From assembly GCA_963553325.1 (NCBI GenBank), contig CAUVOF010000118.1, forward strand, positions 1 to 6,108: a DNA stretch of 6,108 bases. The letters are read 5' to 3'. Both the position numbers and the translations under genes were made by a program. Source of the DNA: Cardiobacterium sp963553325. Its GTDB lineage: Bacteria > Pseudomonadota > Gammaproteobacteria > Cardiobacteriales > Cardiobacteriaceae. This document shows positions 1-5,999 of the stretch, in pieces. Numbering within the stretch: position 1 is the stretch's first letter; each line of letters begins with the position of its first letter. Below the pieces are notes generated by a model. It was given only the letters and a program-made list of their open reading frames with translations, was not told the origin of the DNA and did no database searches.

Positions 1-1769
1 GGCTGGCAGCAGGTGGCGAAGTTCACCAAGAGGTTGTCCACGCCGGCGACGTCGATGTTTTGCCGGCTTTGTTTGCGCGGTGCTTTCACCGGGATGCGCG
101 CCAGGCGTTCGTCCAGCGTCGGTTGTTCCGGGCTTTTTTGTTGGCGCTGGGTGAGTTCGTGGATGACGCTCAAGACGCCGATATCGCCAAAGCCGATGCC
201 GGCGTAGAGGTCGGTGGTGCTGTGGGTGTTGAAGTGCTGCGCCAGTTCGTTCAGCAGTTTGTTGTCCAGCGGCACGCCGAGGCGGCGGCTTTCGCGTTCG
301 AGCATTTCTTGCCCCGCCAGGACGCTTTTTTCTTTTTCCAGTTTTTTGAAGTAGTTGCGGACTTTGGCTTTGGCGCGCGCGCTTTGCAGGTAGCCGAGGT
401 GGTCGTTCAACCAGTCGCGGCTGGGGTTGGCTTCTTTTTGTGTGAGGATTTCGACGCTGTCGCCGTTTTTCAGCGCGGTGGTGAGCGGCACGATTTGCCC
501 GTTGATTTTCGCGCCACGGCAGCAATGGCCGAGCTGGGTGTGGATGTGGTAGGCGAAATCGAGCGGCGTCGCGCCTTCGGGTAAATCGACGACGCGCCCT
601 TGCGGCGAGACGGCATAGACGCGGTCGCGGAAGGCTTCGTTTTTGAATTGGTCGAAGACGACGTCGCCGCGGTTGTGGTCGCCGCTTTCGATCATGCGCC
701 GCAGCCATTCGATTTGTTGCTCGAACTGTTTGCTGTGGCGCACGCCTTTTTCTTTGTAGAGCCAGTGCGCGGCGACGCCAAGCTCGGCGTGTTCGTGCAT
801 TTTGCTGGTGCGGATTTGCACTTCGATGACGCGGTTTTCCGGGCCGATGAGCGAGGTGTGCAGCGACTGGTAGCCGTTCGCTTTCGGGTGGGCGATGTAG
901 TCGTCGAATTCTTCGGCAATCGGCTGCCACATGTCGTTGACCACCGAGAGGGTGCGGTAGCAGTCTTCTTCAGTCTCGACTTCAACGCGCACCGCGCGGA
1001 TGTCGTTCAGCTGCTCGAAGCGCAGTCCTTTGCGCTTCATTTTCAGGTAGATGCTGTTGATGTGTTTGACGCGGCCGTAGAGGCGTTTGATCGTTACGTC
1101 CGCCTCGCCGAGGCGGTAACGCAACAGGTCGATGATGCGCGCGATATAGCGCTCGCGATCGACGCGCTTGCCTTCGAGTTCGCCCGATATTTCTTGGTAG
1201 ATGTCCGGCTCAAGGGTGCGCAGGGCGCGGTCTTCCAGCTCCCATTTGAGTTGGGCGATGCCGAGGCGGTTCGCCAGCGGCGCCAGCAGGTCGCGCGTTT
1301 GTAGGGCGAGGCGCTGTTGTTCGGCAGCGCTGTATTGGCTCATGTGGCGCATGAGGACGACTTGCAGCGCGAGTTTCAGGATAACCGCGCGCATATCGCT
1401 TGCCATGGCGAGCAGCATTTTGCGCAGGCGTTCGAGGTCGCTTTGTTCTTGTTCGTGCAGCTGGTCGATGAGCGAGAGGTCGTCCAGCGCTTGCAACAGC
1501 GGGGTGATACTTTTGCAGGCGCTTTCGGCAAGCGTTTCGGCGTCCAGGTGTTTTTTCCGCCACGGCGCGACGAGCAGCCCGGCGGCGAGCAGGCTGGCGT
1601 CGCCGCGCAGGTCGAGCAGGAGTTTGATGAGCATCTGGCTGCGTTCGTCCGGCGGGGTCGGGGTGCTGGCGGCGAGTGTCCAGGCGGCGGCGATGAGTTC
1701 GCGTGCGGTGGTGTCGGTGTAGTGTTCCTGGGCGGCGGTGAGCCAGGCGGGGTGGGTGGTGGTATTCAT
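1..1769 (-). CDS. relA: RelA, monofunctional (p)ppGpp synthetase (GTP pyrophosphokinase), C-terminus truncated by window edge
   Basis: This ribosome-associated stringent-response enzyme transfers pyrophosphate from ATP to GTP or GDP when uncharged tRNA enters the A site. The 589 codons visible start at ATG 1769-1767 and run off the left edge; E. coli RelA is about 744 aa. The N-terminal region (about residues 30-160) is a degenerate hydrolase domain: where SpoT has its HD metal site, this protein reads LLVAPWRKKHLD, so hydrolysis should be lost. The synthetase domain follows, with YGRVKHIN from residue 231, E-F-D-D at 287-290 (the ExDD signature of RelA, versus RxKD in bifunctional enzymes), NGYQSLHT and VIEVQIRT. 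A TGS domain begins near residue 382, with FAYHIHT around 405-411, the histidine region that contacts the tRNA CCA end in E. coli RelA. The visible part ends at DNLLVNFATCCQ, where the zinc-finger-like/RIS domain begins; that domain and ACT lie outside. No clear Shine-Dalgarno precedes the start (AAAAAACC), but no better start is visible. Confidence 0.95.
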   Translation of the reverse strand, partial: MNTTTHPAWLTAAQEHYTDTTARELIAAAWTLAASTPTPPDERSQMLIKLLLDLRGDASLLAAGLLVAPWRKKHLDAETLAESACKSITPLLQALDDLSLIDQLHEQEQSDLERLRKMLLAMASDMRAVILKLALQVVLMRHMSQYSAAEQQRLALQTRDLLAPLANRLGIAQLKWELEDRALRTLEPDIYQEISGELEGKRVDRERYIARIIDLLRYRLGEADVTIKRLYGRVKHINSIYLKMKRKGLRFEQLNDIRAVRVEVETEEDCYRTLSVVNDMWQPIAEEFDDYIAHPKANGYQSLHTSLIGPENRVIEVQIRTSKMHEHAELGVAAHWLYKEKGVRHSKQFEQQIEWLRRMIESGDHNRGDVVFDQFKNEAFRDRVYAVSPQGRVVDLPEGATPLDFAYHIHTQLGHCCRGAKINGQIVPLTTALKNGDSVEILTQKEANPSRDWLNDHLGYLQSARAKAKVRNYFKKLEKEKSVLAGQEMLERESRRLGVPLDNKLLNELAQHFNTHSTTDLYAGIGFGDIGVLSVIHELTQRQQKSPEQPTLDERLARIPVKAPRKQSRQNIDVAGVDNLLVNFATCCQ

Positions 1770-1791
1770 GGTTTTTTGATGGTTGGTGTGG

Positions 1792-1826
1792 TTTACATAC
1801 AGGGTAGCGGGGGTGGTGTATGTAAA
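1792..1826. repeat. 35-nt palindromic repeat, copy 1 (gap upstream of relA)
   Basis: The perfect 10-nt arms TTTACATACA (1792-1801) and TGTATGTAAA (1817-1826) flank a 15-nt G-rich spacer, GGGTAGCGGGGGTGG. It matches copy 2 at 2924-2958 at 32 of 35 positions, and similarity continues a few A/T bases beyond the right arm. It sits 23 nt before the relA start, in the gap between the 350-aa gene and relA. It does not match any repeat family I recognise. It may be an operator, an intercistronic mRNA hairpin or a small dispersed element. Confidence 0.85.
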
Positions 1827-1831
1827 TTATA
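1826..1831 (-). promoter_or_regulatory. Possible -10 box for relA, overlapping the repeat edge
   Basis: On the minus strand the sequence reads TATAAT, a perfect sigma-70 -10 hexamer, directly abutting the palindromic repeat and 56 nt from the relA start. No convincing -35 box is seen 16-18 nt upstream. A start site about 7 nt downstream would fall inside the palindrome, so a bound protein could block or recruit polymerase there. This is inference only. Confidence 0.35.
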
Positions 1832-1837
1832 GCGTGT

Positions 1838-2890
1838 TCAATGTGCCTGACTGCCGGGTAGTGGCAAGGCAAGCGTCTGTGCGCCTTGCTGCGTTGGCAG
1901 CAGGTTGATGTATAGAAACGCGCCGTCTGTACGCATTTCCGCTGGCAAATGCAGCGGGTCGCGCAAGGCGACGAAGGCGGCAAGGTAGCGGTTGACGTTC
2001 AAGAGGCGTGCTTGGTAGTCATGCATTGAGGTGAGCTTGCACAAGCCGTCCAGCGGTGAGCAGAAGTCAAACACGGGATGCCGGGGCGGCAACGCCACTT
2101 CACCGCGTGCGATGGCGGTCAATATTTCCGGCGCGGCGTAGCGGCTAAAGCCGCGGATGAAGTAGCGGGGTATATGCCGCATTGCAAATGAATAGGTTGC
2201 TGTTATCCAATCGCCAGACACCTCTATTTCGCCCGACATGGCAAAGCGCCATTCGCCATACATCTGCGCCGCCAGCGCCAGTTGCACGTTTGCCAGCGGT
2301 TGCAATTCAGCGCACGCTGCGGGCAGTGGCGCATCCGCAGGCAGCTCCGCCCGCATCGCCGCCAGCAGGCGCACGTTCTGCTCAATCAGGGCGACGCCCA
2401 GCATGGCATCCAGCAGCAGGTTGTCGCTCAGGAGCAAACGCCGCCCGATAACCGCCGTATCACACGCCGCTTGCAGCGCCGCTTCTTGTTCACCGCTGAC
2501 AAAGCGGAAGGCGTTAATCTCATGCAGGGCGAAGAGGCGCGTAAATGGTGGCAAATCTTCGATGCTTGCCGTGCGGCGGAAATGGGTAAAGCGCAGCAAC
2601 GGCGGTAAATCCGGCTGCAACGCGGCGCGTTCTGCCGCAGGTAATGTCTGCCACAATGACAAGTTTTTCCGCGCAACAGCGAGCGGCTCCGCTTCATCTC
2701 GCTCCATGCGTGGAATTTCCGACGGCAATGATGCTGTAGCCTCCAGCGTCGCCGTCAACGTGGCAAAACCGCTTGCGCCGCTGACCGGCGTGCGGGCGTT
2801 TTGCAACAGGGCAAGGTCGACAGGGGCTGGCGTGGAGAGTATGCAGAATGATGCGAGTAAGGCGGAAAGGGTGAGGATTGAGGTAAGCAT
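1838..2890 (-). CDS. Hypothetical protein, 350 aa, hydrophobic N-terminus, possibly exported
   Basis: I do not recognise this family. The protein starts MLTSILTLSALLASFCILST. Residues 4-20 form a hydrophobic stretch that could be a signal peptide or N-terminal anchor, although it has no positive charge before it and its single cysteine (C16) is not in a good lipobox. The rest is alanine- and leucine-rich and probably mostly helical. Conspicuous segments are LLLSDNLLLDAMLGVALIEQ (152-171), an aromatic/basic stretch around SFAMRHIPRYFIRGFSRYAAPE (234-255) given here only by position, and a C-terminal part with HPVFDFCSPLDGLCKL (271-286). Cysteines fall at 16, 143, 193, 277 and 284. Base composition and third-position GC resemble the neighbours, which supports real coding. 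The start at 2888-2890 has only a weak Shine-Dalgarno. The gene lies 83 nt after the 278-aa gene and 68 nt before relA, with a copy of the same palindromic repeat in each gap. An inner-membrane-anchored or periplasmic location is an inference. Confidence 0.8.
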   Translation of the reverse strand: MLTSILTLSALLASFCILSTPAPVDLALLQNARTPVSGASGFATLTATLEATASLPSEIPRMERDEAEPLAVARKNLSLWQTLPAAERAALQPDLPPLLRFTHFRRTASIEDLPPFTRLFALHEINAFRFVSGEQEAALQAACDTAVIGRRLLLSDNLLLDAMLGVALIEQNVRLLAAMRAELPADAPLPAACAELQPLANVQLALAAQMYGEWRFAMSGEIEVSGDWITATYSFAMRHIPRYFIRGFSRYAAPEILTAIARGEVALPPRHPVFDFCSPLDGLCKLTSMHDYQARLLNVNRYLAAFVALRDPLHLPAEMRTDGAFLYINLLPTQQGAQTLALPLPGSQAH

Positions 2891-2923
2891 GATGGTGCCG
2901 GGAATTGGATGCGGTCGTCGTGA

Positions 2924-2958
2924 TTTACATACAGGGTAGCGGGGAAGGTGTATGTATA
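2924..2958. repeat. 35-nt palindromic repeat, copy 2 (gap upstream of the 350-aa gene)
   Basis: The left arm TTTACATACA (2924-2933) and the spacer GGGTAGCGGGGAAGG (15 nt) are followed by the right arm TGTATGTATA (2949-2958), which has one mismatch relative to copy 1. Two further differences lie in the spacer. Orientation is the same as copy 1 and the offset is 1132 nt. It lies 33 nt before the start codon of the 350-aa gene and 15 nt after the stop of the 278-aa gene. Confidence 0.85.
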
Positions 2959-2973
2959 TTTTCCCGCAGGGTG

Positions 2974-3810
2974 CTATTTTTCGTCCGCCGGAAAGGTAAC
3001 CAGCCAGCCGAGGGCGGGTTCGGCGGGAATATCGGGCAGGGTATCGGGGTCAATGCTCCATTGGCCCGCGAGGCGCAGCGGGGTTTCTTCGTCGTGGCAC
3101 CCAAGCCAGTGTTCAAAGACGCCTTCAGTTTCAAAGTCGTCCGTGCTGCGGATGTCCGGCAATCCCAGCGCCTGTTCGGCGTCTGTTTGTGCGCCTTCGC
3201 TGCAAAGGATTTCGGCGTCGGCGAAGGCAAAGAGGCGCTGCCATATGCCGCCTTCCGCCCGTCCCCAGGCAATGTAATCAACCACGCGGTAGCTGCCGTA
3301 GTATTGGACGTCTGCAAAGGTTTGCAGGAAAGGCGCGGTGAGGCGGTCAAAGGCGGCGCGCACGCGGTAGTTCAGTTCGGGAATGCCCCAGCCGACGATG
3401 AATGTCCAGCCCTGTACGGGGGGGCTGACAAAAATATTGCTGCGATGACGATAGGCATAGCCCAGTCCTTTATCCCAGTTGATGCGGCGCAGTTCGTGTT
3501 CAGAAGGCAGGCAGGCGAGGATTTTTTCGCTGTCTTCGCTGCGGATGGCAAGCCAGAAGTTTTTTAAGCCGAATCCTTCGCCAGGGGTGTCGGGTTCGCC
3601 CGGCGTGGGGTCGTTGAGATAGGCGTCGCGTTCTTGAATGTATCGCGCCCAGGCCTCGCTACCATCTTCCATACCGGGCATAACGGGTTTTTCCGCCGGG
3701 ATGGCGTCCGGGTAGCTGTTTTTTGCGCTTTCGTTGGTGGTGGGCGGCAGTGCTGCGGGTTCGGCAGGTTGTGGGGTGATGCCCAGCAAGGCAAGCAGTT
3801 TCTTGAGCAT
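2974..3810 (-). CDS. Hypothetical protein, 278 aa, uncharacterised family
   Basis: The start was chosen at ATG 3810-3808 because AAGGA sits 6 nt upstream. An in-frame ATG ten codons earlier (3840) lies in a hairpin and has no ribosome binding site. Residues 1-10 (MLKKLLALLG) form a short amphipathic or hydrophobic segment too short for a normal signal peptide. Residues 12-50 are a Pro/Ala/Glu-rich, probably disordered linker. The remainder looks like a globular acidic domain with GWTFIVGWGIPE (134-145) and VQYYGSYRVVDYIAWGRAEG (168-187), followed by WQRLFAFADAEILCSEG (190-206). From memory this core resembles uncharacterised proteins of actinobacteria and myxobacteria with a FATHRVVEYHAWAR-like motif, but I cannot confirm this and no function is known to me. 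It is the first gene of the leftward group toward relA and is divergent from the zinc exporter gene. Two points remain open: whether it is cytoplasmic, and whether it is an immunity-type protein. Confidence 0.8.
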   Translation of the reverse strand: MLKKLLALLGITPQPAEPAALPPTTNESAKNSYPDAIPAEKPVMPGMEDGSEAWARYIQERDAYLNDPTPGEPDTPGEGFGLKNFWLAIRSEDSEKILACLPSEHELRRINWDKGLGYAYRHRSNIFVSPPVQGWTFIVGWGIPELNYRVRAAFDRLTAPFLQTFADVQYYGSYRVVDYIAWGRAEGGIWQRLFAFADAEILCSEGAQTDAEQALGLPDIRSTDDFETEGVFEHWLGCHDEETPLRLAGQWSIDPDTLPDIPAEPALGWLVTFPADEK

Positions 3811-3816
3811 GGTTTG

Positions 3817-3821
3817 TCCTT
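3817..3821 (-). promoter_or_regulatory. Ribosome binding site deciding the start of the 278-aa gene
   Basis: AAGGA on the minus strand lies 6 nt before ATG 3810. This favours that start over the in-frame ATG at 3840, which has no such site. Confidence 0.75.
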
Positions 3822-3825
3822 CTTT

Positions 3826-3840
3826 TTGCTTCGCAAGCAA
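3826..3840 (-). promoter_or_regulatory. Leader hairpin just upstream of the ribosome binding site
   Basis: TTGCTT-GCG-AAGCAA on the minus strand forms a perfect 6-bp stem with a 3-nt loop, ending 4 nt before the AAGGA site. It is followed by A's, not T's, in the transcribed direction, so it is not a terminator of that transcript. A second, weaker dyad (GCT/AGC around 3849-3859) lies next to it. It might protect or tune the 5' end of the mRNA, or it may be chance. Confidence 0.4.
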
Positions 3841-3956
3841 TCTTTGTCGCTACGCGAGCTGTTTTAGTGCCACAGGGAGGGGGGATATCGGCAGCTTATT
3901 ATGCTTCAGTTCATTAAACTTCCTTCCAAACTATCTTTTCTGCGGAATTTATTTAT

Positions 3957-4003
3957 CCCTGCCCTCACCCCAACCCCTCTCCCACCGGGAGAGGGGCTTT
4001 TTC
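3957..4003 (+). repeat. GC-rich hairpin repeat of the CCCTCACCCCAACCCCTCTCCC type, terminator-like
   Basis: The stem CCCCTCTCCC (3974-3983) pairs perfectly with GGGAGAGGGG (3987-3996) across an ACC loop and is followed by CTTTTT (3997-4002). Structurally this is a strong intrinsic terminator on the plus strand. The leading part (CCCTCACCCCAA) plus this hairpin is a sequence I recall from many unrelated proteobacterial genomes as a dispersed repeat, often mistranslated as SPQPLS.RERG peptides. No plus-strand gene ends upstream of it, so it looks more like a dispersed repeat than a dedicated terminator. Confidence 0.65.
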
Positions 4004-4109
4004 GGATTAAAGCATTGGCATCGGTTTCCTGCAAAATCGTGGTTTGGAAAGAGGTCTATTAAAGAATTTGCATGACGCTTACTGTGCAAAGCACGGCAGC
4101 ACATTCCGC

Positions 4110-4115
4110 TACAAT
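4110..4115 (+). promoter_or_regulatory. Possible -10 box for the zinc exporter gene
   Basis: TACAAT lies 29 nt before the start codon, leaving room for a short leader. A good -35 box at 16-18 nt is lacking, which would fit activator-dependent control, but no recognised Zur or MerR-family operator is visible. Confidence 0.4.
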
Positions 4116-4133
4116 TGCCGCCGCACCACCTTT

Positions 4134-4138
4134 GGAGG
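4134..4138 (+). promoter_or_regulatory. Ribosome binding site of the zinc exporter gene
   Basis: GGAGG with 6 nt spacing to ATG 4145 is a strong Shine-Dalgarno. It fixes the start at MSHIH and rules out the ten-codon extension. Confidence 0.85.
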
Positions 4139-4144
4139 AAAACC

Positions 4145-5104
4145 ATGTCCCATATCCATACCCACAATAAAACCATCCTCAAACGCTCGCTCTTGCTCAT
4201 CGCCGCTTTCATGCTGGTGGAAGTGGCGGGCGGCTTGCTCACCAACAGCCTGGCGCTTTTGTCCGATGCCGGGCATATGCTCTCGGATGCGGTCGCGCTT
4301 GGTCTGTCGCTTGCCGCTTTTTACTGGAGCGAGCGCCCGACCACCCTGCGCAACACTTACGGTTTCCGCCGTGGCGAAATCATCGCCGCTGCTTTGAATG
4401 GCTTGACGCTGGTCGTCATCGTCATTTGGATTGTCATTGAAGCTATCGGCCGTCTGCTCAATCCGCCAGAAGTCGCCTCGCTCGGCATGCTTATCGTGGC
4501 GGCGCTTGGTCTGCTGGTGAATGTGGTCATCGCCGTGTGGATGCACCGTGGCGGCGATATTCAGCACAATCTCAACATGAAAAGTGCCTATCTGCACGTT
4601 TTGGGCGACTTGCTCGGCTCGGTCGGCGCGATTGTCGCCGCGCTGCTGATGCTTGTCTTCGGCTGGCGTTGGGCCGACCCGCTGGTCAGCTTGTTTATCG
4701 CTGTGCTGATTGGCAAAAGCAGCCTCGGCGTGCTGCAAAGTACGTTGCACATTCTGATGGAAGGCACGCCGCCAAATATCGACGAGAAACGCCTGCTCGC
4801 CACCCTCTGCGCCAATGAAGGCGTCCTCGCTGTGCATGACTTGCACTTGTGGACGATTACCAGCGGCTTGAACGCGCTTTCCTGCCATATCGTTGTGGCG
4901 GGCGATATCAGCGTGCGCGAGGCGGAGGGCATCGTGCAGCACATTGCCCGCCAACTGCTCGAACAGCACGGCATCCAGCACAGCACCATCCAAATGGAAA
5001 GCGAGGCGCACGGTCATGCCGACAGTATTGTCTGCACCTGTGCGGTGGATGACGCGCATCTTCACGTCTGCGCCGGCGATGACGGGCATCATCATCACCA
5101 TTGA
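4145..5104 (+). CDS. zitB: Cation diffusion facilitator, ZitB/CzcD-type zinc exporter
   Basis: This inner-membrane Zn2+/H+ antiporter exports zinc (possibly also cadmium or cobalt) from the cytoplasm. It is 319 aa, a normal length for the family. An N-terminal His motif (MSHIHTHNKT) is followed by six membrane segments near 15-35, 39-60, 80-101, 112-133, 147-171 and 176-195. The transport-site pairs are HxxxD in TM2 (H44, D48 in SDAGHMLSDA) and HxxxD in TM5 (H151, D155 in LHVLGDLLGS), the two-His/two-Asp set linked to zinc selectivity in this family. The cytoplasmic domain (about 205-287) contains LHILMEGTPP and HDLHLWTITSG. The tail (288-319) is rich in His and Cys (HGHADS, VCTCAVDDAHLHVCA) and ends in five histidines; E. 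coli ZitB also ends in a His run. The start was set by GGAGG 6 nt upstream, not by the ATG-like frame extension at 4115. The symbol is by family resemblance; czcD would be an alternative name. Confidence 0.92.
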   Translation: MSHIHTHNKTILKRSLLLIAAFMLVEVAGGLLTNSLALLSDAGHMLSDAVALGLSLAAFYWSERPTTLRNTYGFRRGEIIAAALNGLTLVVIVIWIVIEAIGRLLNPPEVASLGMLIVAALGLLVNVVIAVWMHRGGDIQHNLNMKSAYLHVLGDLLGSVGAIVAALLMLVFGWRWADPLVSLFIAVLIGKSSLGVLQSTLHILMEGTPPNIDEKRLLATLCANEGVLAVHDLHLWTITSGLNALSCHIVVAGDISVREAEGIVQHIARQLLEQHGIQHSTIQMESEAHGHADSIVCTCAVDDAHLHVCAGDDGHHHHH

Positions 5105-5132
5105 GCGGGGCGGCGGTTAAGAAAACAGGCGC

Positions 5133-5999
5133 TTAATTTTGCAGCTGCGGATGGCGGCGGTGAATGCCGCGGCAGAGGGCGGGGTAGTCGGCGGTGTCGT
5201 CCGGTGTCAGGTAGCCGTGGCGGATAAGGTAATCGATGACGACGACGGCGGAGTTTTGTTTGAAGTCGTCGCTGTCGCGCACGAGGCGGGCGACTTCTTC
5301 GAGTGGCAGGCAGAGGAATTCGCCGACTTCGCCGTCGCGGTTGTGCGGGCGGAAATCGGGCGGCAGTTCTAAATCGTAGTTGTAGAGGGTGTCGGCGCGG
5401 ATGCCGTTGTCGGTCTGCGCGGTGTAGCTGATGATGCCGACCGGGCGCGCCTGGCGTGCCAGCGCTTCCGGAATGGCGGCTTCTTCGTCGCTTTCTTTGA
5501 TGAGGTTCTCAAAAACGCCGATGCCGTAGGGGATGCCGCCGGCGGCGAGTTGGTCGAGTTTTCCCGGCTCAACGCTTTTGGTGGCGGAACGCCGCGCAAT
5601 CCACATATGTGGCACGCCGTCGCGCGTGGTGGTGGCGTTGAGATGGACGCCGTAGCCGCAGACGCCGATGACTGGCGCGGCAGCGCGTTCTATCAGCGCG
5701 CGCGCCGGGCGGTGCAGGTTGGCGAGCAGCGGCAGTTGTTCGTCGCGCCAGCCGCGCACGTAGCCTGCGGCGGCAAACGCTCGTGCGAGGTCAGCGAGGA
5801 TGGCGTTGCGCGCGGCAAAATCAGCGGGGGCGTGCCAAACGAGGCAGTCGCCGTCGTCGCGTAAATCCATGCCGTGATTGCGCAGGCGGGCGAGGTTGTC
5901 GCGCCAAATGAGGCCGACCGGGTCGCCGTCGAGGATGAGCGGGCGGTAGGCGGCAAGGTCGGCGCTATTGAGTTGTTCGATTTTGGCGAGGTAGGTCAT
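5133..5999 (-). CDS. DUF4743/Nudix hydrolase, NUDT20/24- and YJR142W-like
   Basis: The protein is 288 aa with two parts. The N-terminal DUF4743-like region (about 1-115) includes DGDPVGLIW and WRDEQLPLLANL. A Nudix domain follows (about 115-265), starting at VIGVCGYGVHLNATT. The Nudix box lies at 154-176, within GGIPYGIGVFENLIKESDEE; the metal-binding core K-E-x-x-E-E is K168, E169, E172 and E173. The first glutamate of the textbook box (GX5E) is isoleucine here and the usual Arg is Lys, which from memory is normal for this subfamily. Eukaryotic relatives (yeast YJR142W, plant NUDT20/24) hydrolyse oxidised or damaged thiamine diphosphate to the monophosphate, so a sanitising role toward thiamine diphosphate analogues is the best inference, not proven here. 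The protein is probably cytoplasmic. The start ATG (5999-5997) overlaps the stop of the upstream transporter gene, with AGGA 6 nt before it. Confidence 0.9.
   Translation of the reverse strand: MTYLAKIEQLNSADLAAYRPLILDGDPVGLIWRDNLARLRNHGMDLRDDGDCLVWHAPADFAARNAILADLARAFAAAGYVRGWRDEQLPLLANLHRPARALIERAAAPVIGVCGYGVHLNATTTRDGVPHMWIARRSATKSVEPGKLDQLAAGGIPYGIGVFENLIKESDEEAAIPEALARQARPVGIISYTAQTDNGIRADTLYNYDLELPPDFRPHNRDGEVGEFLCLPLEEVARLVRDSDDFKQNSAVVVIDYLIRHGYLTPDDTADYPALCRGIHRRHPQLQN

Larger units (their letters stand above)
3811..4144. other. Divergent intergenic region (334 nt)
   Basis: This non-coding stretch separates the leftward 278-aa gene from the rightward zinc exporter gene. It is visibly richer in A/T than its surroundings in places (3895-3960 and 4030-4070) and should contain promoters for both directions. 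It holds a leader hairpin (3826-3840), a GC-rich hairpin repeat with T-tract (3957-4003), a weak 24-nt dyad (4067-4090), a -10-like box (4110-4115) and a strong ribosome binding site (4134-4138). No convincing gene was found in it, and no clear -35/-10 pair was found for the leftward gene. Confidence 0.7.

Noticed and set aside
60..1832. Long plus-strand open frames (60-584, 600-1304, 1317-1832) opposite relA
   Set aside because: They are antisense to a gene with clear RelA motifs over its whole length. Their translations are low-complexity Val/Phe/Ala/Arg-rich products of GC-rich antisense DNA with no ribosome binding sites.
1210..1983. 257-aa minus-strand frame spanning the relA start
   Set aside because: It is out of frame with relA, rich in Arg/Pro/His, and runs through the repeat and the end of the 350-aa gene.
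2238..2939. 233-aa plus-strand frame opposite the 350-aa gene
   Set aside because: It is Ser/Arg/Ala-rich antisense, has no ribosome binding site, and reads through the start region of the opposite gene, whose coding pattern is better.
3811..3840. Upstream start for the 278-aa gene adding MLAKQKEGQT
   Set aside because: The extension covers the leader hairpin and the ribosome binding site that fits the internal ATG at 3810.
4115..4144. Ten-codon N-terminal extension of the zinc exporter (MPPHHLWRKT)
   Set aside because: It overlaps the predicted -10 box, lacks a ribosome binding site and includes the strong GGAGG of the proper start.
4109..5101. 330-aa minus-strand open frame opposite the zinc exporter gene
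   Set aside because: It mirrors the exporter gene codon by codon, is rich in His, Asp and Gln as expected of the complement of membrane-protein codons, and has no recognisable motif.
5117..5140. TTAAG/CTTAA dyad followed by TTTT between the convergent genes
   Set aside because: The stem is only 5 A/T-rich base pairs with a 10-nt loop, too weak to call a terminator. No other terminator was seen in the 28-nt gap.
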